From NCBI GenBank assembly GCA_937876985.1, contig CALEFT010000046.1, positions 1 through 64,000 on the forward strand: a DNA stretch of 64,000 nucleotides. Reading direction: 5' to 3'. The translations under genes and the position numbers were made by a program. Of this stretch, positions 17,199 through 25,472 are shown one piece after another (within the stretch, counting starts at the first letter, position 1; the number at the start of each line of letters is the position of its first letter). The notes beneath the pieces are model-generated. The model did not search any database and had not been told where the DNA came from. It worked only from the letters and a program-made list of their open reading frames with translations. Source of the stretch: an uncultured Clostridia bacterium. GTDB lineage: Bacteria > Bacillota > Clostridia > Saccharofermentanales > Saccharofermentanaceae.

Positions 17199-17723
17199 TT
17201 AGTCTACCCATGTAAGGATAGCCATCTCAGAAGCATCTCCTCTTCTAGCACCTGTTCTGATGATCTTTGTGTAACCACCGGAACGACCAGCATACTTAGG
17301 AGCGATCTCGTCGAACATCTTGTTGATTGGGTTGATTACCTCACCCTGTGCATCGTGAGACTTCAAAAGCCAGTAAGCAAGCTGCTTTCTAGCTGCAAGA
17401 CGAGAAGCAGAATCTACGTTAACTGTCTTTGTCTTGATTTCACGATCTACAACATCATACTTATTGCCATTCTTAGATGTCTTTGTAACGAGCATCTTCT
17501 TGCCCTTACCATCTAGCTTAGCCTCGGAAACCTTTACTTCCTTAGTTGTAAAGTTGTCCTTCTCCTTAATTGCAATTGTAACAAGCTTCTCTACGATTGC
17601 GCTAATTTCCTTAGCACGAGCAACTGTAGTCTCTACCTTGCCATTAATAACAAATGCCGTTGTCATGTTTCTCAAAATAGCTGTGCGCTGATCTGAAGCA
17701 CGACCTAGTTTTCTGTTAGGCAT
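17199..17723 (-). CDS. rplQ: 50S ribosomal protein L17 (long form)
   Basis: L17 sits near the exit tunnel of the large subunit. The start MPNRKLGR and the end GGYTKIIRTGARRGDASEMAI match the family. The 174 residues exceed the usual 115-130 because about 50 residues, rich in Lys and Thr, are inserted between the conserved VEKLV helix and the SRLAARKQL segment (about residues 52-105). The insertion is in frame and the reading frame is intact. It is the last gene of the alpha operon, after rpoA. AGGAGG precedes ATG. Confidence 0.95.
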   Translation of the reverse strand: MPNRKLGRASDQRTAILRNMTTAFVINGKVETTVARAKEISAIVEKLVTIAIKEKDNFTTKEVKVSEAKLDGKGKKMLVTKTSKNGNKYDVVDREIKTKTVNVDSASRLAARKQLAYWLLKSHDAQGEVINPINKMFDEIAPKYAGRSGGYTKIIRTGARRGDASEMAILTWVD

Positions 17724-17742
17724 CTTAGTGTCCTCCTACTAA

Positions 17743-18696
17743 TTATTCTTCTTCGCCGGAGAGAGCCAAATCCATCTCTCCAAGCTTCGCAATTACTTCA
17801 TCAAGTGACTTCTTACCAAGGTTACGAACCTTCATCATCTCATCCTCTGTCTTGTTTACGAGATCACCAATTGTATTGATGGAAGCTCTCTTTAGACAGT
17901 TGTATGTACGAACTGAGAAGTCTAGATCCTCGATTAAAACATTGAGCTGTGCATTCTTCTCACCCTTCTCCTCACAAACTGCGAAGCTAATTGGATTAAC
18001 TACATCAGAATTTGTGATGAACAAAGCAAGGTGATTAGCAAGAATAGATGCTGCGGATGAAAGTGCATCGTTAACATCGATTGTTCCGTCTGTCCAAACC
18101 TCAAGAGTCAAGCTATCGAAGTCTGTACGCTCGCCAACACGTGTATTCTCAATCTTGTAATTAGCCTTCTTTACTGGTGTAAAGATGGAATCGATTGCAA
18201 TAACACCGATTGACTGACCAGGAACCTTATTCTGCTCAGCTGTGTTGTATCCACGACCTGCACTAATTGTAAGCTCCATATAAACCTTAGAAGCACCATT
18301 AAGTGTAGCGATTACGTGGTTAGGATTCATGATTTCAACTTCGTCATCATGAACGATGTCGCCAGCTGTAATCTTTCCTGTCTTGCCTTCAGCTGTGCTA
18401 ATGCAAACAGTCTTTGGAGAATCTGTATGTAGCTTAGCACGGATACCCTTAATATTAAGAATAATCTCTGTCATATCCTCGATAAGGCCTGGAACAGTGC
18501 TGAACTCGTGATGAACATTGTCAATACGAATTGCTGTTACTGCTGCACCTGTCAAGGATGAAAGCAATACACGACGAAGCGAATTACCAAGTGTTGTACC
18601 ATATCCACGCTCTAGTGGAGCTACAACGAACTTTCCGTAAGAATTCTCTTTGTTTGTCTCAACGCATTCAACGGTTGGTTTCAAAATTTCAATCAT
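17743..18696 (-). CDS. rpoA: DNA-directed RNA polymerase subunit alpha
   Basis: The alpha subunit (317 residues) nucleates RNA polymerase assembly and contacts UP elements. The N-terminal dimerisation domain has the YGTTLGNSLRRVLLSSL signature. After a linker, the C-terminal domain carries DLDFSVRTYNCLKRA and RNLGKKSLDEV, the DNA-contacting part. The A-rich tracts upstream of rrn and ribosomal promoters in this window are consistent with such contacts. It lies between rpsD and rplQ. Confidence 0.97.
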   Translation of the reverse strand: MIEILKPTVECVETNKENSYGKFVVAPLERGYGTTLGNSLRRVLLSSLTGAAVTAIRIDNVHHEFSTVPGLIEDMTEIILNIKGIRAKLHTDSPKTVCISTAEGKTGKITAGDIVHDDEVEIMNPNHVIATLNGASKVYMELTISAGRGYNTAEQNKVPGQSIGVIAIDSIFTPVKKANYKIENTRVGERTDFDSLTLEVWTDGTIDVNDALSSAASILANHLALFITNSDVVNPISFAVCEEKGEKNAQLNVLIEDLDFSVRTYNCLKRASINTIGDLVNKTEDEMMKVRNLGKKSLDEVIAKLGEMDLALSGEEE

Positions 18697-18733
18697 TTTT
18701 TCTCTCCTTTGGCTTTCGCTTGCGGGCCTCTAA

Positions 18734-19351
18734 TTACTTAGAATACAACTCAACGATCAATGTCTCCTTGAGGTCGCTGATACCTACGTCAGCTCTCTCT
18801 GGAGCAACAACAATCTTACCCTTCAATGCATCTGCATCAACATTCAACCATGCTGGGATTGCTGCGGAGCAAGCCTTCTCGAACACTGGGCTCTTCTTAG
18901 ACTTCTCGATTACTGCAATCTCATCGCCTGGCTTAAGAATCATAGAAGGAATGTTTGCCTTCTTGCCATTTACTGTGAAGTGGCAGTGTGAAACAAGCTG
19001 TCTAGCCTGTGCGTGTGAAGCTGCAAATCCCATTCTGTAAACTACGTTATCAAAACGAAGCTCGAGCAATCTAAGGAGGTTATCACCTGTCTTGCCCTGC
19101 ATACGATCTGCCTTCGCAAATGTGTTACGGAACTGCTTCTCGAGAACGCCATAGTAACGCTTTGTCTTCTGCTTCTCACGGAGCTGTGAACCGTACTCAG
19201 AAATCTTCTTTCTTGAATTATCGTGCATACCTGGAGCCTTTGCTCTACGTGTAATAGCACACTTTTCGCTGTAGCATCTCTCACCCTTAAGGAAGAGCTT
19301 AACGCCTTCTCTTCTACAGAGGCGGCATGCTGCATCAGTATATCTAGCCAT
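18734..19351 (-). CDS. rpsD: 30S ribosomal protein S4
   Basis: S4 is a primary 16S-binding protein of 205 residues. The N terminus has a CRLC...CYSEKC zinc-binding set, so this is the zinc form. An S4-type RNA-binding domain (LELRFDNVVYRMGFAASHAQARQ region) follows. In Bacillus rpsD is separate and self-regulated; here it sits inside the alpha operon as in E. coli. That makes it a candidate regulator of the structured leader before rpsM. Confidence 0.96.
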   Translation of the reverse strand: MARYTDAACRLCRREGVKLFLKGERCYSEKCAITRRAKAPGMHDNSRKKISEYGSQLREKQKTKRYYGVLEKQFRNTFAKADRMQGKTGDNLLRLLELRFDNVVYRMGFAASHAQARQLVSHCHFTVNGKKANIPSMILKPGDEIAVIEKSKKSPVFEKACSAAIPAWLNVDADALKGKIVVAPERADVGISDLKETLIVELYSK

Positions 19352-19370
19352 TGATTAAACCCTCCTAAAA

Positions 19371-19772
19371 TTATACTCTTCTTCTCTTTGGTGGACGGCA
19401 ACCGTTGTGTGGAACAGGTGTAACATCCTTAATCATTGTTACCTGTAGACCAGCTGTTGCCAAAGCACGTACTGCAGACTCACGTCCAGAACCAGGTCCC
19501 TTAACGAAAACCTCAACAGTTCTCATACCGTGATCAACTGCCTTCTTAGCAGCTTCCTCAGAAGCCATCTGTGCAGCGAATGGTGTTCCCTTACGAGAAC
19601 CTCTCATACCCATCTCACCAGCGGAAGCCCAGGAAATTGCATTTCCCTGAGTATCTGTAATTGTTACGATTGTATTGTTAAATGTAGCGTGAATGTGAGC
19701 CTGACCCTTGTCAATATTCTTACGCTCACGTCTCTTAGGCCTTGCTGTAGCCTTCTTAACTGCCTTTGCCAT
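19371..19772 (-). CDS. rpsK: 30S ribosomal protein S11
   Basis: S11 (133 residues) lies on the platform of the small subunit. The central NTIVTITDTQGN and the end HNGCRPPKRRRV are the family signatures. It lies between rpsM and rpsD with short gaps and an AGGAG ribosome binding site. Confidence 0.97.
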   Translation of the reverse strand: MAKAVKKATARPKRRERKNIDKGQAHIHATFNNTIVTITDTQGNAISWASAGEMGMRGSRKGTPFAAQMASEEAAKKAVDHGMRTVEVFVKGPGSGRESAVRALATAGLQVTMIKDVTPVPHNGCRPPKRRRV

Positions 19773-19792
19773 AAAAACTACTCCTCCCTAAA

Positions 19793-20161
19793 TTACTTCT
19801 TCTTGCCAGCAACAGTACGCTTTGGACCCTTACGAGTACGTGCGTTTGTCTTTGTGCGCTGACCTCTTACTGGGAGCTTATTTCTGTGGCGACGTCCACG
19901 ATAGCAGCCAATTTCTGTTAAACGCTTGATGTTAAGTGCAACCTCTCTCTTAAGGTCACCCTCTACTGTGTAATTGTTCTCGATCTGATCACGGATAAGA
20001 GCAACCTCTTCCTCTGTCAAATCCTTAACCCTTGTGTCTGGGTTGATGCCAGTATCCTTAATGATACCAGCTGCAATTGTCTTTCCAATGCCGTAAATGT
20101 ATGTAAGAGCAATCTCGATTCTCTTATCGTTCGGCAAATCAACACCGGCAATACGAGCCAT
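19793..20161 (-). CDS. rpsM: 30S ribosomal protein S13
   Basis: S13 (122 residues) forms inter-subunit bridges at the head of the 30S subunit. The opening MARIAGVDLPN, the YIYGIG helix and the basic end with RGRRHRNKLPVRGQRT are diagnostic. It is preceded by an unusually long, hairpin-rich gap of about 200 bases after rpmJ, and by GGAGG. Confidence 0.97.
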   Translation of the reverse strand: MARIAGVDLPNDKRIEIALTYIYGIGKTIAAGIIKDTGINPDTRVKDLTEEEVALIRDQIENNYTVEGDLKREVALNIKRLTEIGCYRGRRHRNKLPVRGQRTKTNARTRKGPKRTVAGKKK

Positions 20162-20365
20162 TTGTGTACCTCCATCTGAAAGTAAATTGTTTGTTATCTA
20201 TATTAAACACGCGGCGTAAGGTTCCATCGGGTTAGGATGGCAGCCGCCCCTACAATTACGTGTAATATCCTTACTTCTATTAGAAATCCTATGCCCAGCA
20301 GGCTAGGTTTCTATACCAACATTTGTGGACAAGGCTAATTTGTCCAGCAGTCGGCCGTTCTAATC
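20162..20365 (-). promoter_or_regulatory. structured leader between rpmJ and rpsM
   Basis: This 204-base gap inside a ribosomal operon folds well on either strand. Hairpins are visible at 20211-20247 (GCGGC/GCCGC with inner CCATC/GATGG), 20255-20266 (ATTAC/GTAAT), 20281-20313 (TAGAAA and CCT against AGG and TTTCTA, with inner GCC/GGC) and 20327-20345 (GGACAA/TTGTCC). Its position upstream of rpsM, with rpsD in the same operon, resembles the E. coli alpha leader bound by S4. The regulatory role is inferred. Confidence 0.5.
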
Positions 20366-20479
20366 TTAGCCCTGCTTCTGCTTGTGCTTAGGATCGGAAC
20401 AAATGATCATGACTTTACCGTGACGGCGAATAACCTTGCACTTCTCGCACATAGGCTTTACTGATGGTCTAACCTTCAT
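20366..20479 (-). CDS. rpmJ: 50S ribosomal protein L36
   Basis: The minus strand encodes 37 residues beginning MKVRPSVKPMCEKCK and ending KHKQKQG. The CxxC, Cys and His residues (about 11, 14, 27, 32) form the zinc site of the zinc-type L36. It is too short for most ORF lists. AGGAGG stands five bases before the ATG, and the alpha-operon promoter is about 60 bp upstream. Confidence 0.96.
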   Translation of the reverse strand: MKVRPSVKPMCEKCKVIRRHGKVMIICSDPKHKQKQG

Positions 20480-20539
20480 TTTTACCTCCTGCTTTTTTTC
20501 AACACAAAAACTATGCGCCTTTTCCGCGCATGCTATATG

Positions 20540-20567
20540 AATATACCACGATTCTTAAGAATTGCAA
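20540..20567 (-). promoter_or_regulatory. alpha operon (rpmJ) promoter
   Basis: The minus strand has TTGCAA (20562-20567), a 16-nt spacer and an extended -10 TGGTATATT (TATATT at 20540-20545). AAAAAAGTGC lies directly upstream of the -35 box and matches the tract at rrn promoter P2. Confidence 0.7.
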
Positions 20568-20712
20568 GCACTTTTTTACAAAGTTTCCAAAATTCTATCT
20601 AACTTTCTTCTCTCCCTATCCCTGCTCGAAAAGCATCCTCCAAATACTACTCCATCCATCCCTATTTTACAATCCAATATTTACCAGCCTACTGATAATT
20701 ACAAATACACAA

Positions 20713-20738
20713 AACGGTCACGACTTATCGTGACCGTT
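20713..20738 (-). terminator. terminator after infA
   Basis: A perfect 11-bp stem, AACGGTCACGA against TCGTGACCGTT with a TAAG loop, is followed on the minus strand by TTGTGTATTTG. It separates adk-map-infA from the rpmJ promoter. Confidence 0.8.
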
Positions 20739-20765
20739 TCATTTGTTCTTTGAATAAAGGTTTTA

Positions 20766-20987
20766 TCAGCCCTTAGCTCTCCATGTGATTCTACCTCTAG
20801 ACAAATCATATGGTGACAATTCCATTGTTACCTTGTCTCCTGGCAAAATCTTAATGTAGTTCTGGCGAAGCTTTCCAGAAATGTGTGCCAATACCTGGTG
20901 TCCATTCTCTAGCTCTACCTTGAACATTGCATTTGGCAATGCGTCAACTACTGTACCCTCTACCTCAATTACATCATCTTTTGACAT
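20766..20987 (-). CDS. infA: translation initiation factor IF-1
   Basis: IF-1 is a 73-residue single OB-fold protein that occupies the ribosomal A site during initiation. The segments MSKDDVIEVEGTV, FKVELENGHQVLAHISGKLRQNYI and the LSPYDLSRGRITWR end match the family closely. It follows map, as is usual. AGGAGG precedes the ATG. Confidence 0.97.
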   Translation of the reverse strand: MSKDDVIEVEGTVVDALPNAMFKVELENGHQVLAHISGKLRQNYIKILPGDKVTMELSPYDLSRGRITWRAKG

Positions 20988-20997
20988 AAGTTCCTCC

Positions 20998-21768
20998 TTA
21001 GCCTTCTAAAACTGTTTCTATCGTTGTTAGTTCTGGTCCGTTCGCCGTAATTAGAACCGTATTCTCATAGTGAGCTGATGGAAGACCATCGGCAGTAACT
21101 ATCGTCCACTGATCGTCGAGAATTGCTACATCCTCTGTTCCAAGATTTATCATCGGTTCGATACAAATCGCCATTCCATTCTTTATTCTTGGACCCTTAC
21201 CAGCTCGTCCGTAGTTAGGCACATCGGGCTCCATATGTAGCTTCCTGCCAATTCCATGTCCCGTCAAAGGCTTGACTACTCCATATCCAAAGCTCTCTGC
21301 ATATTCCTCGACTGCGTGGCTAATATCGCCAATTCTGTATCCCTCTTGGCAATACTTAAGCCCTTCGAAAAAGCTCTGCTTAGTTCTCTCGACAAGGTCC
21401 TTAACCTTCTGATCAACATTGCCTACGAGATATGTTCTTGCTGCATCTGCATGAAAACCATTCAAATAAGCACCAACATCTACGCTTATAATATCTCCAT
21501 CTTTCAAGATCACCTTCTCAGATGGAATCCCATGAACAACGGCATCATTTAATGAAGCACAAATTGATCCAGGAAATGGTGGAGTACCATAATTAAGAAA
21601 TGATGGTGTTGCTCCCTCGCCAACAATTATATCATATGCGATTTTATTTAATTCGAAAGTAGAGACACCCGGCCTTACATTCTCTTCCATTGCCTTGAAA
21701 ACCTTAGCAACAATCTTTCCTGCTTGTCTCATTTGTTCTAATTCGTAGTCAGACAAAATCTCAATCAT
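20998..21768 (-). CDS. map: methionine aminopeptidase
   Basis: This type I enzyme removes the initiator methionine from new proteins. Metal ligands are visible in DVGAYLNGFHADAART (two Asp), GHGIGRKLH (His) and the Glu residues of CIEP and HYENT. The frame can open at 21828 or 21780, but GGGAG lies five bases before ATG 21768, giving 256 residues. An ATG inside the adk stop (TAATG at 21780) is a possible alternative. It sits between adk and infA. Confidence 0.94.
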   Translation of the reverse strand: MIEILSDYELEQMRQAGKIVAKVFKAMEENVRPGVSTFELNKIAYDIIVGEGATPSFLNYGTPPFPGSICASLNDAVVHGIPSEKVILKDGDIISVDVGAYLNGFHADAARTYLVGNVDQKVKDLVERTKQSFFEGLKYCQEGYRIGDISHAVEEYAESFGYGVVKPLTGHGIGRKLHMEPDVPNYGRAGKGPRIKNGMAICIEPMINLGTEDVAILDDQWTIVTADGLPSAHYENTVLITANGPELTTIETVLEG

Positions 21769-21779
21769 ACTAACTCCCA

Positions 21780-22436
21780 TTAGATAAGGCCCTTTGCCTT
21801 GAGACCAGCTTCGAGCTCCTCTAGACAAATCTTCGAATTCTCGTTGTTATTACCTGAAACAATCAAACCCTTGTTCTCGTAATACTCTACGAGTGGACTT
21901 GTATTTGCATAATATGTCTTAAGTCTAGCATCTACTGTCTCTGGCTTATCGTCATCACGCTGGTAAACTTCTCCACCGCAATCATCGCAAACACCAGGAA
22001 CCTTCGTTGGCTTATAGTCAACATTGTAGCTAAGTCCACACTTTGCGCAAACGCGACGACCAGAAACTCTCTGCTTGATAACCTCGTCATCAATCTCAAT
22101 AGAAAGAACTGCATCGATGCTCTCTCCGCTTTCCTTGAGCATGTCATCAAGTGCTCTTGCCTGTGCAAGTGTTCTTGGGAAACCATCAAGAATGTATCCA
22201 TTCTTGCAGTCATCCTCATTAAGGCGATCCTTCACCATGGAAATTGTAAGTGAATCTGGAACAAGCTCTCCCTTATCAATATAAGACTTTGCTTCAATTC
22301 CAAGAGGTGTTCCACCCTTAATGTTTGCACGGAAAATATCACCAGTAGAAATATGTGCCAAGGAATACTTCTCACGAAGAACTCCTGCTGTTGTGCCCTT
22401 ACCTGAACCTGGAGCACCTAGAATAATCAACTTCAT
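21780..22436 (-). CDS. adk: adenylate kinase
   Basis: Adenylate kinase balances ATP, ADP and AMP. The P-loop GAPGSGKGT starts at residue 7. The lid carries CAKC and CDDC, the four-cysteine zinc site typical of Gram-positive enzymes. The frame could open at a GTG (22445), but AGGAAG is directly against it, whereas ATG 22436 has proper spacing; it gives 218 residues. It is separated from secY by a terminator and has its own promoter. Confidence 0.95.
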   Translation of the reverse strand: MKLIILGAPGSGKGTTAGVLREKYSLAHISTGDIFRANIKGGTPLGIEAKSYIDKGELVPDSLTISMVKDRLNEDDCKNGYILDGFPRTLAQARALDDMLKESGESIDAVLSIEIDDEVIKQRVSGRRVCAKCGLSYNVDYKPTKVPGVCDDCGGEVYQRDDDKPETVDARLKTYYANTSPLVEYYENKGLIVSGNNNENSKICLEELEAGLKAKGLI

Positions 22437-22486
22437 GTTGTTCACTTCCTGTCTTTATTGTTATGACCGATAATTGGCCTTCTCGC

Positions 22487-22516
22487 ATTATATATCATGA
22501 ATTGATGCTTTTCGAG
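22487..22516 (-). promoter_or_regulatory. adk-map-infA promoter
   Basis: A perfect TATAAT (22487-22492) lies 51 bp upstream of the adk start. At 17 nt upstream the -35 position reads TCGAAA, a partial match that falls inside a CTCGAAAAGC copy (22507-22516). The overlap may matter for regulation or may be chance. Confidence 0.5.
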
Positions 22517-22537
22517 AAGGTAATTTGATTTTTGTCC

Positions 22538-22576
22538 AAAAAAAACGAAATCCCCTAGGCAAAACTAGCCTAGAGG
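22538..22576 (-). terminator. spc operon terminator after secY
   Basis: On the minus strand CCTCTAGGC and GCCTAGGGG flank a TAGTTTT loop, followed by ATTTCG and eight T residues. It lies about 27 bp past the secY stop codon. Confidence 0.9.
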
Positions 22577-22602
22577 ACTATCGTGAAAATCAATTTTTGA
22601 AC

Positions 22603-23919
22603 TTAATCAAGGAAACCAGACTGATTTCTTGCTACAAGCTGTGTCTCAATCTGAGTAATCAAATCAGAGCATACACCTGTAAGGATCAATACTGATGTAC
22701 CTGCGAACCAAACATTCTGCATACCAGTAAGTGTTCCGATAATTGTTGGAACGAGAACTACAATTGACAAGAAAAGAGCATCTGCAAGATTTAGGCGCTT
22801 AACTGTGTTGTAGATATACTCAGATGTTGGTCTACCAGGACGAATACCTGGGATAAATCCACCGTTTGCCTTGAGGTTATTAGAAATCTCAATTGGGTGG
22901 AACTGGATAATTGAGTAGAAGAATGTAAAGCCAATTATCAAGAGGAAGAATACTACGTAGTAGAATGGGCTTGTGCCAAAGTTAGCACTCCACTTTCCTA
23001 ATAATGTATCTGGCTTAAACAATGCTGTTCCAATCAAGTTGAAGAATGAAAGCATTGATGTAGCAAAGATAACTGGCATAACACCGGACTGATTAACCTT
23101 AAGTGGCAAATAAGAACTTTGTCCGCCATATAGCTTTCTACCAACTGTCTTCTTCGAATACTGAACTGGAATTCTTCTCTCAGCACCCTGTACATAAATT
23201 ACGAAGATGATGATTGCAATAGCAAATGCTAGTACTAGAAGTGTTGCGCCAATTGCAGCAAATACACCAAGAATAGCGCTCTTTGTAACCAACATATCGT
23301 TAATCTTTGTTGCTGAAGCGTAAAGGGAGGAAGCCATATCTGGAACTCTCTTAACGATACCAGCAAAGATAATTAGTGAAACACCATTACCAATACCAAA
23401 CTCATTAATTCTCTCACCGAGCCATACGAGTAATACTGTACCAGCTGTGAAAGACATAATGATTAGCAATGCTGCAAGCCATCCTGGGATTGTCTGAATC
23501 CACGCTGACTTTGCAGAGAAGCAGAAAATTGTTGACTGAACAACTGCAAGAATTACTGCGAAGTATCTTGTAATCTTCTGCATCTTCTTTCTACCAGCCT
23601 CACCATCACGAGCCATCTGCTCAAGTGGTGGGAAGATAACTGTTGCAAGCTGCATAATGATAGAAGAGTTGATGTATGGTGTTATACCCATAGCAAAAAT
23701 TGTTGCTGCGTATAAACCACCAGCTGACATAATATCAAGCATCGCAGCCATCTGTCCCCAACTTAGAATCAATGTCTGGAAGGCTTCTCTATCAAGAGCA
23801 GGAACTGGAATACAGTTACCAACTACATACAATCCAAGAATTAGGATTGTGAAAAGCATCTTCTTACGTAATTCTGGAAGACGAAATGCTTTGATCAAGG
23901 TATCCAAAACGCCCTGCAT
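22603..23919 (-). CDS. secY: preprotein translocase subunit SecY
   Basis: SecY is the channel of the Sec translocon, with ten membrane helices visible as hydrophobic blocks along its 438 residues. Family markers include the helix-2 segment with MGITPYINSSIIMQL and the cytoplasmic loop PIQYSKK-like IPVQYSKKTVGRKLYGG. The frame extends to a TTG at 23925, but AGGAGG with seven-base spacing points to ATG 23919. It closes the spc operon after rplO. Confidence 0.97.
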   Translation of the reverse strand: MQGVLDTLIKAFRLPELRKKMLFTILILGLYVVGNCIPVPALDREAFQTLILSWGQMAAMLDIMSAGGLYAATIFAMGITPYINSSIIMQLATVIFPPLEQMARDGEAGRKKMQKITRYFAVILAVVQSTIFCFSAKSAWIQTIPGWLAALLIIMSFTAGTVLLVWLGERINEFGIGNGVSLIIFAGIVKRVPDMASSLYASATKINDMLVTKSAILGVFAAIGATLLVLAFAIAIIIFVIYVQGAERRIPVQYSKKTVGRKLYGGQSSYLPLKVNQSGVMPVIFATSMLSFFNLIGTALFKPDTLLGKWSANFGTSPFYYVVFFLLIIGFTFFYSIIQFHPIEISNNLKANGGFIPGIRPGRPTSEYIYNTVKRLNLADALFLSIVVLVPTIIGTLTGMQNVWFAGTSVLILTGVCSDLITQIETQLVARNQSGFLD

Positions 23920-23921
23920 GA

Positions 23922-24365
23922 TCAAACCTCCTCTACTGTGCCACCAGCCTTTTCAATCTTCTCCTTAGCAGAAGCTGTAAACTTAGTAGCCTTAACAGTA
24001 AGCTTCTTTGTAAGTTCACCGTTACCAAGAATCTTAATGCCATCGTTTACCTTTGGAAGAGAGATGATGCCGCTATCTCTTAGGATCTCAGCAGAAACCT
24101 CTGCACCATTGTCAAACTTCTCTAGATCAGCAACATTAACCTCAATGTACTGAGGAGCAAAACGCTTGTTGTTAAATCCTCTCTTTGGCATACGTCTGTA
24201 AAGAGGCATCTGTCCACCCTCGAAACCTGGGCGAACTCCACCACCGGAACGAGCATTCTGGCCCTTGTGACCACGACCTGCTGTCTTTCCGTTTCCGGAT
24301 CCTGCACCACGTCCCTTACGGTAAGCAGATGCATTTCCGCTTGAAGTCATTTCATTGAGCTTCAT
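23922..24365 (-). CDS. rplO: 50S ribosomal protein L15
   Basis: L15 (147 residues) is an assembly protein of the large subunit. The Gly/Lys/Arg-rich N terminus with RKGRGAGSGNGKTAGRGHKGQ and the FEGGQMPLYRRMPKRGF segment identify it. ATG at 24365 is supported by GGAGG; an upstream TTG was not used. It lies between rpmD and secY. Confidence 0.97.
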   Translation of the reverse strand: MKLNEMTSSGNASAYRKGRGAGSGNGKTAGRGHKGQNARSGGGVRPGFEGGQMPLYRRMPKRGFNNKRFAPQYIEVNVADLEKFDNGAEVSAEILRDSGIISLPKVNDGIKILGNGELTKKLTVKATKFTASAKEKIEKAGGTVEEV

Positions 24366-24380
24366 GTTCAAGTACCTCCA

Positions 24381-24560
24381 TTAAACTTCTTCACAAGTTA
24401 CGAGATGCGCAACTCTCTTAACCATACCGCGAATAGCAGCATCGTCGTTCTTGACTACAGACTGGCCAATCTTACGAAGACCAAGTGCAGCAACTGTTGC
24501 AATCTGTGTCTTATTACAGCTGTTGGTACTCTTTACCAAAGTAATCTTCAAATTTCCCAT
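24381..24560 (-). CDS. rpmD: 50S ribosomal protein L30
   Basis: The minus strand encodes 59 residues beginning MGNLKITLVKST and including TVAALGLRKIGQ and the NDDAAIRGMVKRVAHLV end, the compact L30 fold. It fits exactly between rpsE and rplO, its usual place. AGGAGG lies upstream of the ATG. Confidence 0.96.
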   Translation of the reverse strand: MGNLKITLVKSTNSCNKTQIATVAALGLRKIGQSVVKNDDAAIRGMVKRVAHLVTCEEV

Positions 24561-24574
24561 GAAAAGAGCCCTCC

Positions 24575-25069
24575 TTATAGAATTTCTTCAATGGACTTGC
24601 CACGGAGACGAGCAACCTCTTCGATTGACTTCAAACTCTTAAGACCTTCCATTGTTGCGTTAACCATGTTGTTAGGGTTATTTGTACCAAGAGACTTAGT
24701 ACGAATATCTGTGATACCAGCAAGCTCACATACGGAACGAACTGGACCACCAGCGATGATACCTGTACCACTTGCAGCTGGCTTCATAACGATCTTACCA
24801 GCGCCGAAGAGACCAAGTGTCTCGTGTGGAATTGTACCGTTAACTACTGGAACCTCAATCATGTTCTTCTTAGCTTCCTCAACACCCTTACGGATTGCAT
24901 CTGGAACCTCAGCAGCCTTACCGATACCCTTACCAACGCGGCCATTACCATCACCTACGATTACGAGTGCAGCGAAGCGGAAGTTTCTACCACCCTTAAC
25001 AGTCTTGGAAACACGACCGATGTGGATAACCTTCTCCTGCAATTCCTTCTCATTTGAATCAAATGCCAT
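24575..25069 (-). CDS. rpsE: 30S ribosomal protein S5
   Basis: S5 takes part in decoding accuracy. The N-terminal S5 domain has VIHIGRVSKTVKGGRNFRF; the C-terminal part has PAASGTGIIAGGPVR. The frame extends to 25108, but ATG 25069 follows GGAGG at normal spacing and gives 164 residues starting MAFDSNEKEL. It overlaps nothing and lies between rplR and rpmD. Confidence 0.97.
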   Translation of the reverse strand: MAFDSNEKELQEKVIHIGRVSKTVKGGRNFRFAALVIVGDGNGRVGKGIGKAAEVPDAIRKGVEEAKKNMIEVPVVNGTIPHETLGLFGAGKIVMKPAASGTGIIAGGPVRSVCELAGITDIRTKSLGTNNPNNMVNATMEGLKSLKSIEEVARLRGKSIEEIL

Positions 25070-25085
25070 GTGTATTTCCTCCTGA

Positions 25086-25454
25086 TTAGAATGAGAGACC
25101 AGCTTCACGAGCTGCCTCAGCTAGAGCTGCAACTCTTCCGTGATAGATATAACCGCCACGGTCGAATACAACCTCTGTGATTTCCTTAGCCTGTGCACGC
25201 TCTGCAACAAGCTTACCTACTGCTGCTGCTGCCTCGATGTTTCCACCGTTAGCTACAGAAGCTTTAACATCCTTATCAAGGGAAGATGCGCTAACGAGAG
25301 TTGTTCCGTTAGAGTCATCAATAATCTGTGCATAGATGTTTGTGTTAGATCTGAATACGCACAAACGTGGGCATTCAGCTGTACCGCTAATCTTCTTACG
25401 TACGCGAAGGTGCTTTCTCTTGCGGATTTCGTTCTTATTAACTTTATTAATCAT
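25086..25454 (-). CDS. rplR: 50S ribosomal protein L18
   Basis: L18 (122 residues) binds 5S rRNA. It shows RKRKHLRVRKKISGTAECPRL, FRSNTNIYAQIIDD and the end FDRGGYIYHGRVAALAEAAREAGL. It is in the standard spc position between rplF and rpsE. Confidence 0.97.
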   Translation of the reverse strand: MINKVNKNEIRKRKHLRVRKKISGTAECPRLCVFRSNTNIYAQIIDDSNGTTLVSASSLDKDVKASVANGGNIEAAAAVGKLVAERAQAKEITEVVFDRGGYIYHGRVAALAEAAREAGLSF

Positions 25455-25472
25455 TGCTTAGTCACCCCCTGC

